Of a stretch of DNA of 64,000 nt, positions 28,071 through 39,982 are shown in pieces (the first letter of the stretch is position 1; every line of letters starts with the position of its first letter). Source of the stretch: Lentinula raphanica (Eukaryota; Basidiomycota; Agaricomycetes; Agaricales; Omphalotaceae); NCBI GenBank assembly GCA_027919835.1, contig JANVFP010000054.1, forward strand, positions 62,001 through 126,000, read 5' to 3'. The notes under the pieces are model-generated. The model was not told where the DNA came from. It did no database searches and saw nothing but the letters and a program-made list of their open reading frames with translations. The position numbers and the translations under genes are program-made.

Positions 28071-28911
28071 TGGTGGTTCGAGTTCGAGTGTTCAGGCGTG
28101 TGAAAACGATTTGGTCTTGACGCGGTAGGACGCGGTCCTACCTGGTCCTACGCGGTCCTACCTGGTCCTACGCGGTCACCTGTTCAAGCGTCACAGACTT
28201 GTCATGGCAGTTGGCGATGTACGGCCACATCTTTACCCGGGCATGGCCCAAAGCAAAAGGCGGCATCACCGATGCACAAAGAGACCTTGTAAGGAGGGCC
28301 TATTGGGAACGAAGATGAACCAGTGAATTTCTCTAGGATTGTGTCTGATCCCCAGCTAGATCAGTGTATGTTCAGCTGCTCTGGATTAGATTTACTCACT
28401 TTGTACGATATGTGACTTATGTGTAGTATCTGCTGGTGCAACCACGGGAATTTTGAGCAGACATACAGTGACAAGGAGTAGCCGGCGCAAAAGGGATAGG
28501 GATGAGCTGGTTGATATGGAGGGTAGCTCTGGTGTTATAGATAGATTTGCCAGCAAATCTACATAATGTTCAAGGAAAATTGGTTAAACTGGTAAGCACT
28601 GGACTGGTCGTAGTACCGTCAGAAAGTAGGACAAAAGCTTACCGATGTGAATACCAGAGGAGGGTTGTAGAGGGTTGTAGTCGCTGATAGGTCAGTTGTT
28701 GTTGGAAGCGGTAAAGCAAGAAGGAGGGGAAAAAAATATGGTCACAGCCAAACGATGGGCTTAAGTCTGCTTAAGTGTAGTAAGATTCCGTCGCAACATG
28801 TAGCTTCCCCGCCGGACACAAATGATCCCAGTGGTTCGAACTCAGTCGGCCGTTGTTCCGCTTTCGCCTCTTAGACTCGAACCCAGCGCTTCAAGGCGCC
28901 TCAGTGACGCT
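28071..28911. other. Non-coding stretch with a small minisatellite
   Basis: At 28,118-28,180 a 20-bp unit (about CCTACCTGGTCCTACGCGGT) is repeated roughly two and a half times, preceded by shorter GGACGCGGT-type units. A leftward piece at about 28,400-28,530 resembles a hydrophobic leader (LRRLLLVTVCLLKIPVVA), but there is no start codon. Nothing else is supported. Confidence 0.45.
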
Positions 28912-29365
28912 AGGTGCGCTCAGAGTTGAACTCGATTCGATTCTCGACTCCGAATCGTCTCGATTCGAAAATTGTGTGAAAAGAGATAAGAACTAGCGCC
29001 CTCTAGCGCTCGCCAAGGATTTTGTAAGCACCCATCACTGGACGCCCGGCAAGAAGCCGAAACACCACCCTTATTTGAGATAGCAGGGTTTTCTTGCCTA
29101 TTTCTCAAACTTTTTTGCTGATGGCATTGCTACAAATATTGAAAAGACTTCATTCAGTCATTAAATGAGGTGAGAGCTCATACTACAGCAGCATAACGCA
29201 GTCTTTTACTTCTTGATACTAAACAAGCGCCAGAATTGATTGCAACTGTTATCTATGGGCGCTACTAGGCGCTACTTTTGCTTGACTGCGTGTGACTTTG
29301 ATAGTCTTTCGAATCGAGACGATTCGGAGTCGCGAATCGAATCGAGTTCAACTCTGAGCGCACCT
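28912..29365. mobile_element. Foldback MITE with 59-bp near-perfect inverted repeats
   Basis: The left end begins AGGTGCGCTCAGAGTTGAAC and the right end is its reverse complement. About 59 bp match with one mismatch. The interior of about 335 bp is non-coding and holds a second, weaker pair (CTAGCGCC...GGCGCTA). A possible 3-bp target duplication, GCT, lies at 28,909-28,911 and 29,366-29,368. No transposase is present. The superfamily cannot be assigned from these ends. Confidence 0.85.
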
Positions 29366-29659
29366 GCTGTCGAGCTCAGCCCGTAATTACTTCGATCGAT
29401 TTTCATCGAACGTCAATCGGGCCGTACACGCCAACTGGGTACGAGTCTACATATTCACCTCTGGAGGCTGTTCGTTCCAGGAGGTTCCAGGAACTCACAG
29501 ATCCCTCCTTGGTGAGGCACTTATACCAAAACAGACTGTTCATTAGAAAGTCCCTTGAAGTTTGTGGACACTGTCGTATGCTCGTCGACATCCTCGCGAA
29601 TATGAATGAGCAGTTCGATGGGTGAGTTGGGTGGAATTTGCAACCACACTACCGCGAAA
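29366..29659. other. Short intergenic gap
   Basis: A 62-codon leftward frame (29,403-29,591) has no recognisable features. No gene is called. Confidence 0.4.
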
Positions 29660-31368
29660 TCAAGCGGGTGAAAGATAAAGCCTCACATCTCTTTCTGTTG
29701 TCCTCACCCTAACATCTCCCATCGTCTTCGGTACCTCATCCCCCCAATAGACGCTCCCAGACTTACGCTGAGCACTGTCCTCCTCCATCTCCAACACAGG
29801 CTTCCTTCCCTTTCCCCATGGATCCGTCGCGTCTTTGTTCCACTGGACTTGCGTCTTCCCATCATTGTCCGTCTGCAGACTGAAGGATCCTGCGTAGTCA
29901 GGGGATAGATGAACATCGGCAGGAGCGTTGGAGGTCGAGGCGTCTAGGATGAAGGTGTAGTCTGGACGTAGGGTTGCCATACGTGGCATCGACACGATCA
30001 TTTCGCCGTTAGTAGTGTGTAGGGTGGTGTTGAGTGTTACGACTTGGAAGTCTGAGACCATGGTTAGAGCGACTTGAATAGGGCTTGAGAGATGTGCATG
30101 TATGTCAATAAACCCACTCCGAATGACGAAAGTAGATTATCCTTACCTGTCAGTGGTTCTCATCGACACCTCCGTTACAGCTCCCTCAGATTGCCCAACA
30201 GCCCAAACCGTACCTTCGATCGCCCCGTTTGTGGTACGAATATGCACGGCCTCGCTAACGAAGAAGGTGCCCGAAACTGGAGCGTTGGTCGTTCGGAAGA
30301 AGACCGATTCGGCGATGATTCCCTTCATTCGACAATGATGAGTACATGCAGTTTCTGGAAGAAAACATGCCATGGATAAACGTACTTTTGAGTCTATAGC
30401 CCCGTTGTTGCCCTTCAACCTTACAGTCTTAAAACCGAGTGGGTCCCACAAATCGAAAAAGCTACCAAGGTTTTGAGTATAGGTTCCTCCGCTGAAATCC
30501 GTGCTGAAATCCTTGAACTGTGACCACGGAATCTCGACGGACACTTCGATCGTTGCTAGTAAGGAGGACTCCGCGTCGCCAGCCTGGATCGACGCATCAG
30601 AGTGAGCATTGACTGATCTCAGACGCTTGATACGAGTGCACGAACCCAGATCATAATACCGCGTTCAGTATCATTCTCAACAAAACACGCTTTCGTCTGC
30701 TCCAGATCCCTCCAGTCATCATACTCGGCAGTGACATTCACCGTGATCTTCTCTTTGCGCGTGTACCGATCCGAGTTTATGTTAAACTGGCCTCTGGTCG
30801 GCTGTCCACGAGAAATGAAGAACATCAAGTCTGAGTCTGGGGGAATATCGAATGACACCTGGGTTGTCGATTTGGAGTTCGAGGTATAGTCATCGTTCGA
30901 GTTTGAGGGCCACGGTAAGCAGTAAGCGGCGTCGGAGGGCGTTTGATATTTCTGGAAACACAAGGCAAGAACTATCATTGACCCAACACACAGCAGTAGT
31001 GTAGAAGCAAGACTCACCTGTAATCGAGTATCATCCGCGATATGTTCACTGTCATCATCCCACACCGGCTCGCCCTCTTCACTCCCTCCGGTCCCTTTGC
31101 CTCGAGTCTGTACCACAATGACCACAAGCACCATGGACAAGACCACAAAGACGAAAGGGACCAGGCCTTTCCTTCGTAAAGCTCGTAGCCTCGCCGTCAT
31201 CGGCAGCTCACTGAAAGCCTGCTCCTCGGAAGTCTCGAAACGTTCGTTCTGGCCACTAGCTTCCTCGACATCTCCGGAATCTTCCTGGTCATTGAGTCTG
31301 CGATAGTTCCATCCTGAATTTCCTGAACCTTTCAGAAAGGACGGTATGGATGGGATAGGGAAACGCAT
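29660..31368 (-). CDS. Single-pass membrane protein with DUF4097-like repetitive ectodomain
   Basis: Five exons read leftwards from ATG 31,368 to TGA 29,660. Introns were placed near 30,959-31,017, 30,601-30,658, 30,335-30,384 and 30,098-30,149 by GT-AG sites that keep the frame. The N-terminal 75 residues are polar and cytosolic. One membrane helix follows (GLVPFVFVVLSMVLVVIVVQ). The outer part has beta-strand repeats with a recurring pattern (VRLKGNNGAIDSK, IRTTNGAIEGTVW, MRTTDSPIQVAL, LHTTNGEMIVS, VRTTERDVRL). That pattern of hydrophobic strand plus TNG turn is typical of DUF4097/adhesin-type beta-helices. The role is unknown. Surface attachment or cell-wall sensing is possible. Confidence 0.7.
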
Positions 31369-32020
31369 GATGGGGTTAGAGTTTGGATGTTGGTGTTTCC
31401 TTGCACGAGTGTCAGTTTATAACAACTTTCCAGAGGAAGATTGACATCATCCTTCTCGTTATGAGCATATTGTACGCGTATTTCTGGGGCATGGGATTTT
31501 CGAAATGACTTGGCTACAACGGAGTCAATGACAATCAGTGGATGTTGGGAGGTCTTTGGAAGCTCTTTACTCACTGGTATTCAGTGTTCGAACGTTCAGT
31601 CCCGGGAGCGTCGATAAGGACCATTCCGTTGAAATATGTATCACAATGGGCCGAACGGGAAGGTTGAAATCATTCATCGGCAGGAGAAGAAGATTGATTC
31701 TGAGTCACGAAATGTGAACAGTTGAGCGACGCAGAGCACGGATTGTTGATGGTCGAGGTACAAGGCTTTGAGGCGATGAGAATAACAATGAAGAAGATAA
31801 AAATCTCAGGGAGTCGCCTGACAACTGCATCTGATAGAACTGGCCTCGCTCCTCTCTTGCCCTCTCTTGCCATCGAAGCCTGAACAACTGGCGCTATAGA
31901 CAGGCATTGGGAAATGTTGGGTGAACTAAGATTGTGGTTTCGGCCAGACGCCAGCCTCGGAAGGAGAACATCAATGAAAGTGATGGAAAGAGATTGAGCT
32001 TGCAAGAACAGACTTGGAAC
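31369..32020. other. Upstream region of the membrane protein; no gene called
   Basis: A leftward frame at 31,670-32,005 has no domain. Its position just upstream of 31,368 suggests promoter or 5' UTR. The right edge is the target of the element at 32,021. Confidence 0.35.
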
Positions 32021-32732
32021 TAGGGCTGTGCCAGAAATTATTTTCGCTCTGTCAGAATTGTAAGATACTGGGAGAAAATTTTGGGCTCCCTGTCAGGCAA
32101 AAATGACAAGTATTTTATTGTCAGAAATCTACAATAGAAAAGACTACATTTCCTAAAAGAGATAGATAAACATCCACTTCGGGAAGGCCATATATTCAGG
32201 AAGTCAACAATGGAGCAAATAGATCGGGAAGTTACGGGAAGCTCCACGGGTGGCCACGGGCCACGGGTTTCTGCTAGTTAAAAATGTAAAATACAGCCAA
32301 TTTGTCAGATACATGCTATTTATGACAAGTCAAAAATTGTCAGAATCTGGAAATGACTACAGGTTTAATTTTCATCTCTTTTGCGCATGAGTAGAGACAG
32401 GTTGGACACAACAGAAGCACCAGAAGTATCAGATAGAGGAGTCAGACACTCAAAATTCAGATGTACACCCAGCAGTTTCTACAAATGTACTGATGTAATA
32501 TGTAGTTGCTAATTATTTTAATGTTCAGAGAGGCTCGGAGCTGAGAGCAAACATGGCTGAGGAGCTAGTGCCGGCCCACCGGCACTAGCTCCGGCAGAGT
32601 CTGGCATACATAAATTCTGACAATTTCTGACAGACCATTTTGGGACCTCCTCAGTCAAAATTGTATTTGACTTGTCAAATACTTGTCAGAAATTACTTTG
32701 TATCTGACAGAGCAGTCACTGGCACAGCCCTA
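32021..32732. mobile_element. 712-bp non-autonomous hAT element
   Basis: The ends are perfect 14-bp inverted repeats, TAGGGCTGTGCCAG and CTGGCACAGCCCTA. They are flanked by an exact 8-bp target duplication, CTTGGAAC (32,013-32,020 and 32,733-32,740). Terminal TAGGG and 8-bp duplications are typical of hAT elements. The interior is AT-rich with repeated TGTCAGAA-type motifs near both ends and a GC-rich hairpin (GAGCTAGTGCCGG...CCGGCACTAGCTC, about 32,560-32,595). No transposase frame is present, so movement would need one supplied in trans. Confidence 0.92.
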
Positions 32733-33004
32733 CTTGGAACAAACCGAAATTCAAACATCGGCCGAATCCGATACTTTGTCGGGTGCAGCCACCGAAAACA
32801 AGTCAGCTCTGTCAGTAGACGCACACGTCCAGGATACTTAAGGATACATTATATTCTACAGTCTCGTATGCGTGGTATTAGTCGATAATTGATACACGAG
32901 TTCGAACAAGTCCTTCTGAACGAAAGTGGCAAACAGCACAGAACTGTCATATCATAAAAAAGATCGCAAAGCGCTAGCACGACATCGACGATGTCGATGA
33001 ACAA

Positions 33005-34324
33005 TCAAGACAAACCTCGATTCTTCGTAATCCTCAAAGGCAACGTATTCGGCAACATCCCCTTAACCGGGTCCACCTCATCCGCATACACAGACTGCGT
33101 CTCCGCCTCCTCATTATCAATCACCGACAGACGATGAGCATACGGAGGGTCCACCGTCTGAGCTGCGTGGTTAGCGATGGACGTCGTCACCGATGTCGAC
33201 CGCGAGGAAGACGAAGCGTCTACGAACGGGTTCCGGATGGTCAGCGAGGCTGATTCGGAAGGTGAAGGGGATTTCGTTCCCTCAGGTTGTGTGCTGGTGT
33301 CGCGGCGCAGTGAGTGTCCTGATCCAGACCCGCTAGGTGGGTTGAAAGTGATAGTCTCGAGTGAGTCGTCGCGTTCTATTCGAGAGACTTTGGTGGAAGA
33401 ACGGGATAAGGGGATGGGTTTCCCTCTTTGTGCACGACGTGCACGATATTGTAGTAGGGCAGATAGCTTTGCGGTGTTTCCTCGAGCGAGAGACGTAGTC
33501 TCGTCCGTGGATTGAGAACTAGCAGGATTGGCAGAGGAAAGATAACGCGAAGGGATCTCCGGAATTGGAGGAGGGAAATGGGTATCGTCCTCCCAGACTT
33601 TATAGCGTCGAGTGGATGCGGAAGCTTGAGAGTATGCGGATAATGAGCTGTCGGATGCAGTATCGTCAACAGAGACTGCAGAAGGTGGGTCGTGATTTTT
33701 GTCATCAGCAACAGCTGTCGTAACCGCTGCTGTTGTCGTTGGATGAGGCTGTATAGGTATTGTGGCTGATGAAGATACAACAGCAGAATGAGGAATGACT
33801 AGTGGTGAGAGCGATGGACGAGCAGGAGAAAGAGGTTTTGGTGTTTCGAGCATCATGGAAGATGAAGATGCCAAAGGTTCAAGGATGTCGATTTCGGAAT
33901 GGTTCAGGGAAAGATCCAGGCGCACAGGACGAGCTGAGAGAGAAACACTTTCTGTGTATGGATTGAACTCTCCCTGACCAACCTGGGATATGGTTGGGTA
34001 TAACAGCGGATCTGAACCTTCCACTGATCTTCCTCTGCCAGCGATGCTTTTTGAGGCACTTCCGCGATTAACCTTGTTTCTTCTTCGACGGGTATATTCT
34101 TGGTATAGGAACAACACAATTCCTATGATGACCAAAGCCAAAAGCACTCCCGCAACGACTCCTCCTACGATGACTTCGGTGACGACACCAGAACTGCCAT
34201 CACCGTTGTTTGTGCTGGAATTGGTCGCGCTAGGTATTATTTCACTGGCGGTTGTTGTCAGAATGGAGGTAGAAGGTGTCGGGGACATGGGTGCAAAAAA
34301 GAAAGAAAGAGACGGGCTTACCAT
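33005..34324 (-). CDS. Mid2/SKG6-like single-pass membrane protein (about 430 aa)
   Basis: An open frame without introns, ending in TGA at 33,005. It has a short Ser/Thr-rich outer segment (TTTASEIIPSATNSSTNNG) and one strong membrane helix (VIVGGVVAGVLLALVIIGIVLFLY). A basic stop-transfer (RRRRNK) and a long Ser/Pro-rich cytosolic tail follow. This is the layout of fungal cell-wall sensors and SKG6-type proteins, where an O-mannosylated outer rod connects to a signalling tail. No folded domain is present. The start could be ATG 34,324 or ATG 34,288. The 34,324 codon sits in ATGGTAAGCC, which itself looks like a splice donor, so an upstream exon is possible. Confidence 0.65.
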   Translation of the reverse strand: MVSPSLSFFFAPMSPTPSTSILTTTASEIIPSATNSSTNNGDGSSGVVTEVIVGGVVAGVLLALVIIGIVLFLYQEYTRRRRNKVNRGSASKSIAGRGRSVEGSDPLLYPTISQVGQGEFNPYTESVSLSARPVRLDLSLNHSEIDILEPLASSSSMMLETPKPLSPARPSLSPLVIPHSAVVSSSATIPIQPHPTTTAAVTTAVADDKNHDPPSAVSVDDTASDSSLSAYSQASASTRRYKVWEDDTHFPPPIPEIPSRYLSSANPASSQSTDETTSLARGNTAKLSALLQYRARRAQRGKPIPLSRSSTKVSRIERDDSLETITFNPPSGSGSGHSLRRDTSTQPEGTKSPSPSESASLTIRNPFVDASSSSRSTSVTTSIANHAAQTVDPPYAHRLSVIDNEEAETQSVYADEVDPVKGMLPNTLPLRITKNRGLS

Positions 34325-34680
34325 CGCCCAGCCATAAGCGATGGAGTATTTAGCTGCGCGATGACCCCAGTACAGCCCGAGGGTGTAAAATGCCGAAACA
34401 CTTCAATTTGCCTCCACGCCTACGCCGAGTGTCTCCGAAAGATCACTGCCTTGAGCGATTCTGCTGTTACCTGTAACATATGTTCCGTTACGGCGAGTTT
34501 CCGAAGAAGAAACTAGCATATCAAGCCCTATGAGGCTCTGCCATATAGGACCAGAATTCTCTTGTACTCACTGTGATAGCCTCTCTCGGCGATACCATTT
34601 TGATTCTTCTCATGCCACGGAATCATGAACTGTTCTGATAGAGATATGAACGCAAAGGCAATGCCACCATGCACCGACGC
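34325..34680. other. Intergenic; nothing supported
   Basis: I see no gene, RNA or repeat here beyond promoter sequence for the leftward membrane protein. Confidence 0.4.
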
Positions 34681-34887
34681 CTAAGGAGGACGAAAAATTG
34701 CTAACAGAGGCTCAAACGTAGCAACGAGTTCCTGGAAATTTGAAATTGCATGATCAACGACGATAGAGGAAGAAAATAAGCGCCCGTCAGAGGAGGCCTT
34801 CTCACTTTCCATCATCATGTCGAAAACGGTGGAAATGTCTACCTCTGCCTCTGCCTCTTCCAACTGGCTTGCTTTGCAAAAGGTCAT
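34681..34887 (-). CDS. Possible small protein of unknown function (68 aa)
   Basis: An ATG frame with an acidic first half (SQLEEAEAEVDISTVFDMMM), ending in a TAG. It is divergent from REX4, with only 30 bp between starts. The composition is protein-like (an amphipathic helix at SNFQELVATFEPLLAIF), but no family is recognised. It could be a short gene or a chance frame in the REX4 promoter. Confidence 0.3.
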   Translation of the reverse strand: MTFCKASQLEEAEAEVDISTVFDMMMESEKASSDGRLFSSSIVVDHAISNFQELVATFEPLLAIFRPP

Positions 34888-34917
34888 TACTCTCTTCTTC
34901 TATGAATATCTTTGCTC

Positions 34918-36293
34918 ATGAAGCTGCAGACCTTCAACAAGAAACACGAAAGAAACCATGATTCGAATCGCAAACGACGGAAAATCAGTTATCCCACACA
35001 AGAATCAGTCTCTGTCGCATCTTCTTCCTCTATCAAGGCACAATCTCCTGAAGTCAAGGTAGCTGACAATACGAAGAACGGAGAATCTCTTTCCAGTCTC
35101 AAGCGTATGGTATCCGGCAAGATGGAGTACTCGTCGGAACAGAAACAGTCAGTAAGTCTCCTTTGAAACCCACTCATCATACTTATTAATCAATCAAACC
35201 ATCGCAGACCAGGCAAATACATAGCTATCGACTGTGAAATGGTTGGCGTTGGGATCGACGGATCAGAATCTTCTTTGGCGAGAGTCACGCTGGTCAACTA
35301 CCACGGTGCGGTCCAGATGGATGTTTTTGTGAGGCAGAGGGAACGAGTGGTGGACTACAGGACACAGTATAGTGGTATTAGGGAGTCGGATATGAAGAAA
35401 GGTTTGAGCAATTCACTATCATTGGCCAAACGTTCGGTCATATTCATCTATACCGTCTCTTCAGCCAAACCGTTCGATGAGGTACAGAAACAAGTCGCCG
35501 ACCTACTCCAGGACCGAATCCTTGTCGGTCATGCCATTCACAACGATCTCAAGGTATACCGGCCTCACTGGTTCATCCTTTACTCTTACTTGAATGTTCG
35601 CTCACCATTCCTGCCCAAGGCTCTTCTACTATCTCATCCATGGAATCTCACCAGAGATACCCAATACCTCGCTGGTAAAACCAAGGTCGTGCGGAGTAAA
35701 TATATTGCTCTGCGAAAACTGGTCGAACAGGAACTGGGCGTCGTGATCCAAGCCGGAGAGCATTCCAGTGTATGTCTACCATCCGATATTCACTCTTTTA
35801 CTATCTTTGCTTATCTCTTCTGAAATAGCTGGTCGATGCTCGAGCGACCATGGCGGTATACCGCTTACATAGAAAGGAATGGGAAAAAGTTAGCCCAAAC
35901 CCAGTGAAAGCGGCGGCGTTCGACACGACATCGAAACATCCAAATCGGCATGCCAAGATTGATATCGAGGAGAAGGAAGGCAGCGTAGAACCAAAAGGGA
36001 AAAGGAAGAGAAAGAGAGATGCAGTCGAGGACGAGGACGAGGACGAGGACAGTTCGAATCCACCATCTACTTCAAGATCTCAACCCAAATCCAATCTATC
36101 AAAAAGTCGAAAGAAAGAAAAACGCAAACAGGAAACTTTGAACTCTCCTGGTGGTCGTAAAGGCGTCAGCTCCGGTCTTTCAACTATCGTTCGGAGAGGC
36201 AGAGGTAGTAACGTTTCTGACAAACGCTCACAGTGGTGGAAGGATTTGGGAAATATTGGGTCGAGCGGCTCGAAGGGTTCGTTGCGTATCTGA
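34918..36293 (+). CDS. REX4: RNA exonuclease 4 (375 aa)
   Basis: Model: join(34918..35147,35208..35401,35465..35553,35620..35769,35829..36293), 376 codons. This is a DEDDh-type 3'-5' exonuclease with the three motifs in order: Exo I IAIDCEMVGVG, Exo II VGHAIHNDLK, and Exo III HSSLVDARATMAVYR. Also present are family residues ARVTLVNYHG and YRTQYSGI. The N-terminus is basic and the C-terminus Lys/Arg-rich, with likely nucleolar signals (KGKRKRKRD, KSRKKEKRK). Yeast Rex4 acts in pre-rRNA processing (ITS1). The same role is expected. The first donor is GTCAGT, chosen because the nearby GTAAGT breaks the frame. Confidence 0.92.
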
Positions 36294-36598
36294 CTGTGAG
36301 TTCTGTTGAGATTGAATTTGGATGTCACTGGAAGAACGTTTTGTCTCGTCACAGAAGTAAATTCCCTTTCCGTGTAGGCAAAAACACTGGACCGATACAA
36401 GCCGTACATTCAAAATCATTGATTCCTGCATATAACGAAATCTCCTGAAATACTCAAACGCAGCTGAAGCTCCGAGCCTCATATCCTTGATGACATCGAC
36501 GAATAACTTCCAAGGGACAATATTAACACTGTTTTCAAAATAAATGGATCGACGTTCTCTGAACCACCATTACCTTGTCACAATACCAGATCCTTCGA

Positions 36599-37412
36599 TC
36601 ACGCAGCAGCTGCGACCGATTTGAGATAGTCAATCCGATGAGGGTTGGCATCGCTCTCAGCTCCACGGTAGATCGCCTTCCATTTTGGCTCGTCCTGTAT
36701 AGACATAGTCTATGTCAGCTCAAGGTCTTTTCAAATCAAACCAACACGAAACAAGATGGCAGTACCTTGAACAATCGAACAGCTTGGGCCATATTTCCCT
36801 CGTCAACTGTGAATCGATGGTATATTCCAGCGGGGACCACGAGCAAGTCACCCGCAGAGACAGCGATACGGATCCATGTATCGGTCGAAGCCTCTGATGT
36901 TATACATATAATTTCAAGAATTGTGAATGCGCACGAGCAGAGGCCATGGCAAGTAAGTACTTACGGCGAACATCAAAGAATCCCCCTCCTGCTAGAATGT
37001 ATCGAATTTCTTCATCCTCGTGTATATGTCTGGAATGATTGCGTTACTCTCCGACCTTTTTACGCAATACTGACGATTCCCAGCTTACTTACTCTTCATA
37101 AAATCCCTTGATCTTCTCTTCATATTGCTATAACATGATTAGGTATCGCAGCCTTGAGATCGCTCATCTTCGCATCATACGCGAAAAAGTGCTCACATCT
37201 CCCAAGCCTTCTTTGGATATAGTAATCACATCCCTGTTCTTGTACGCCCTTTCCTTCGCTACAGCGTTCAGCTTTTCTTCATAACCCTCCGTGAGAGGGA
37301 TATTCCAAGCTTCGACCTTGAGGCCGTTCAAGGTCTCAGTATCGACAGCACGAGAAGAGTCGTGAGGGAGTCTTTGGTCCCCTGGTTGATTGTCGAAGTA
37401 ATAAGCACGCAT
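36599..37412 (-). CDS. ADI1: Acireductone dioxygenase (methionine salvage)
   Basis: Four or five short exons read from ATG 37,412 to TGA 36,599. The start MRAYYFDNQ and the region [31 protein letters not shown] are followed by the metal site [21 protein letters not shown] (two His and a Glu) and [10 protein letters not shown] with the last His ligand. This is a cupin-fold enzyme that converts acireductone to formate and 2-keto-4-methylthiobutyrate in methionine salvage. Fe or Ni bound in vivo changes the product. The length of about 180-190 residues matches the family. All key ligands are present. Confidence 0.92.
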
Positions 37413-37807
37413 GGCTTGAGGAGTCGGAGTGAGAGATGATGGTGATATCGGTTCAAAGGGTAGAACGTGAGTAAGTTGGAGTGCTTTGCCAAATAAGTGG
37501 TGATCTCGGGGTCGGTCCTCAAGGCCTCATGGGACAAGCGGAACTGTAGCGGAATGCCGAGTGTTATATTCAGCTACTGATTTCCCGCTCGTCATATCAC
37601 GATCTCCTTCGAGCGAGTCAACGCGCAGCTTGACCTCACGCGATTATGGGTCGTTCTATATGGATGAACAGCGGCAAGATCGAAGAAAGTCACAAGTTAT
37701 TTGAACTCTCAAATGACGATAACTTGTAAAGTTCATTATTACTATTTCGCAATCCATTTCGTTCGAGATCCCACTGTGACTATCCAAAAAAAGAGACCAA
37801 AACGAAA

Positions 37808-39480
37808 TCATACTACGCAATTCTGCAACACTTCTTCAACCCAATCAGCCATAATCCGATGAGTCTCCTTAGATGGGTGTCTACAGGAGGTTCATATGAG
37901 CGATTGCCAGCAATGGGGAAAGGAAAGGATGAGAATGTTCAAAGCCGATCACACACTCACCCATCTATCCAGTAAAAGTAATGCTCGGGATCCATGCACC
38001 AGCCATACTGGTTGCAATCCTCTGTGCAAACCGTACAAGCAGCGGTACTTGTATACCCAAAGGCCCGATATCTATTCCAATCACGAATCAGAAACGCTCC
38101 AGGTCACATAACCCAGCTTCGCTACGAGACTTACCCAGGATCAGGTCCCAATACCCCATCCCAGATCGCCGCCATATCGACATAGGCCACATTAAGCTTG
38201 GAAGGTCCCTCATGGAACGCCTTGAGACCATCGAACACTTGTTGCTTGTATGCTTCGCCCCATGCAGAGGTGTTTCCCCGACCATATACGTCGACGACGA
38301 GGAAGGATTTGCCGTTTGTGGGTGGGCTAGAAAGGGTTTGGATCTCGTTCAGGATCGTTTGTGCGGCCTCTGGCATATGATCTCCGTCAACTGTAAGAGG
38401 GAGAAGGTAAGAATGATCTTGAGATGAGTACAAAGGATGATTTACTTACTGAGAGATGCAATGTAGTCGCTGACGAGTTCAAGCAAGGAAGATTATTAGA
38501 TGGATACCTGCATCAAGGCCCCCATGATACTTACTTGATCCCAAAGAATATGCTGTACAACGTCGAGTCAGAGTCCAACTGGTTCGACTGACCAAGGAAA
38601 GTTGCCACTGTGGACCACAAGACACTCGACATTGAGTAAGTCCAGCGCATACATTGACAAACTAGTACCCACTTTGATCAATGAAATCCACTTTCCTAGG
38701 ATTGCTCGGCCACAGCGATAGATTCGTGCATGCACCCCATTGCTGCAAAATTTCGGAGAAATTGTAAGTTTGTACAGCGCTCAGTCAAAGATAGAACGAG
38801 GTAGAATCAGAAGACCCGAATGAGCACCCGGGGGCAGCGCTGCTTCAGCGCCACAGGAAGTGTTCAAAGGTAGTCTTCAAACTAAGAACTAGAAAAGGAA
38901 ATAACAAAAGGTTCGGAGGAACATACCGCATAATCCATAAGATGAGCACCCCAGTCACCGGATACGCCTTCGATCCAGACAGGTCCGTTCGTGGACCGGC
39001 CACCTGCTTCATCGTTCGGAGGGATCAGAACAGGCGGGAGAAGCGCAGACCCATTGTCAATGCCTCCGTCTGTGTACGAGTCCTATATACACAATATATA
39101 GGTCAGAGAATATTGTATCAGGGCGAATGATGTCCGAGATGCTGATGGGCTTGAAAAACAAAGAATAGAGCAAAAAGAGAAAACAAAAGAAACGGATTGG
39201 TACATACCCCAAACGAGACGATAGTCTTGATGGAGGAAGGTATAATCCCCGCATTCACGTTTGTCGTCTTCCCATCCAACGGACCACACTGAGGGGAGAC
39301 CGCCAGGTGGATCCCATCGTTATCGCCGCTACCTTGTCTCGGTCTCAGCATGGTCCTCGGTACACTATGCGTAGAACGCTGAGACCCTCTCGGAGCAGAG
39401 TATACACCGTACAAGCCCCCGTCAAGGAGCAAAGTAGAGGCATAGACTGAGAGGAAAAGGTTAACCAGCTTCAAGGCCAT
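37808..39480 (-). CDS. Secreted SGNH/GDSL esterase
   Basis: Exons read from ATG 39,480 to TGA 37,808. A signal peptide (LVNLFLSVYASTLLLDG) and a short basic propeptide come first. Block I follows (TIVSFG-DSYTDGG, with the nucleophile Ser split by an intron between G and D). Further pieces are GPVWIEGVSGDWG, WGACTNLSLWP, a middle part with FLVVDVYGRGNTSAWG, and block V YFYWIDG-HPSKETHRIM, which supplies the catalytic Asp and His. This fits fungal carbohydrate esterase CE16/GDSL enzymes acting on acetylated sugars outside the cell. The substrate is not determined. Introns are 50-70 nt. No damage is seen. Confidence 0.85.
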
Positions 39481-39982
39481 TGTGTAAGCGGTTGTAGAAG
39501 ATAAGGAGCCTCCAAGAAAGAACGAGGAGCTACGAGATTCTTGAATAGGGCATGAAGCTGACTTTTATAGTCCTTCAAGGGTCTTCTTCATAGCAGAAGA
39601 TTCCGAGGAACCTTCTTACGAGGTGCTCAGAGGTTACGTCTTCCCCGCTGAATCCGCTGTGTCCGCATGGTCATCTATCGTTCCTTTTGTTCAACCGTTG
39701 TAGCTGAAAAAGATGAAAACCTGTATCGTGCTAAAATAGGAACTCACCCTACTCACCCTCAATGTACGACTCTAGTATCTTCTAGTATTGAATTGAATAC
39801 TTAAGGTTGACAATTGAATATCAGTCACCGGACAAGCCGAAAAAAGTCTTCAACGATGTTCAGCTCGTGAGTTCAAAATTGGTATACTGGAAGGAAGGAC
39901 ATTCAAATCAATCAGCAGGTTGTTGTTGCATAAAGTTGGACAGAAAGGAAAAAAAAGATATAGTCACCTTGCCCTCACTTAT
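39481..39982. other. Intergenic between the esterase and tRNA-Glu
   Basis: Holds the esterase promoter and, at 39,950-39,958, an A8 run, which reads as a T8 RNA polymerase III terminator downstream of the leftward tRNA. Confidence 0.5.

Noticed and set aside
33177..34337. Plus-strand frames opposite the Mid2/SKG6-like gene
   Set aside because: They are antisense shadows. The minus frame has a membrane helix, Ser/Pro tail and coherent length.
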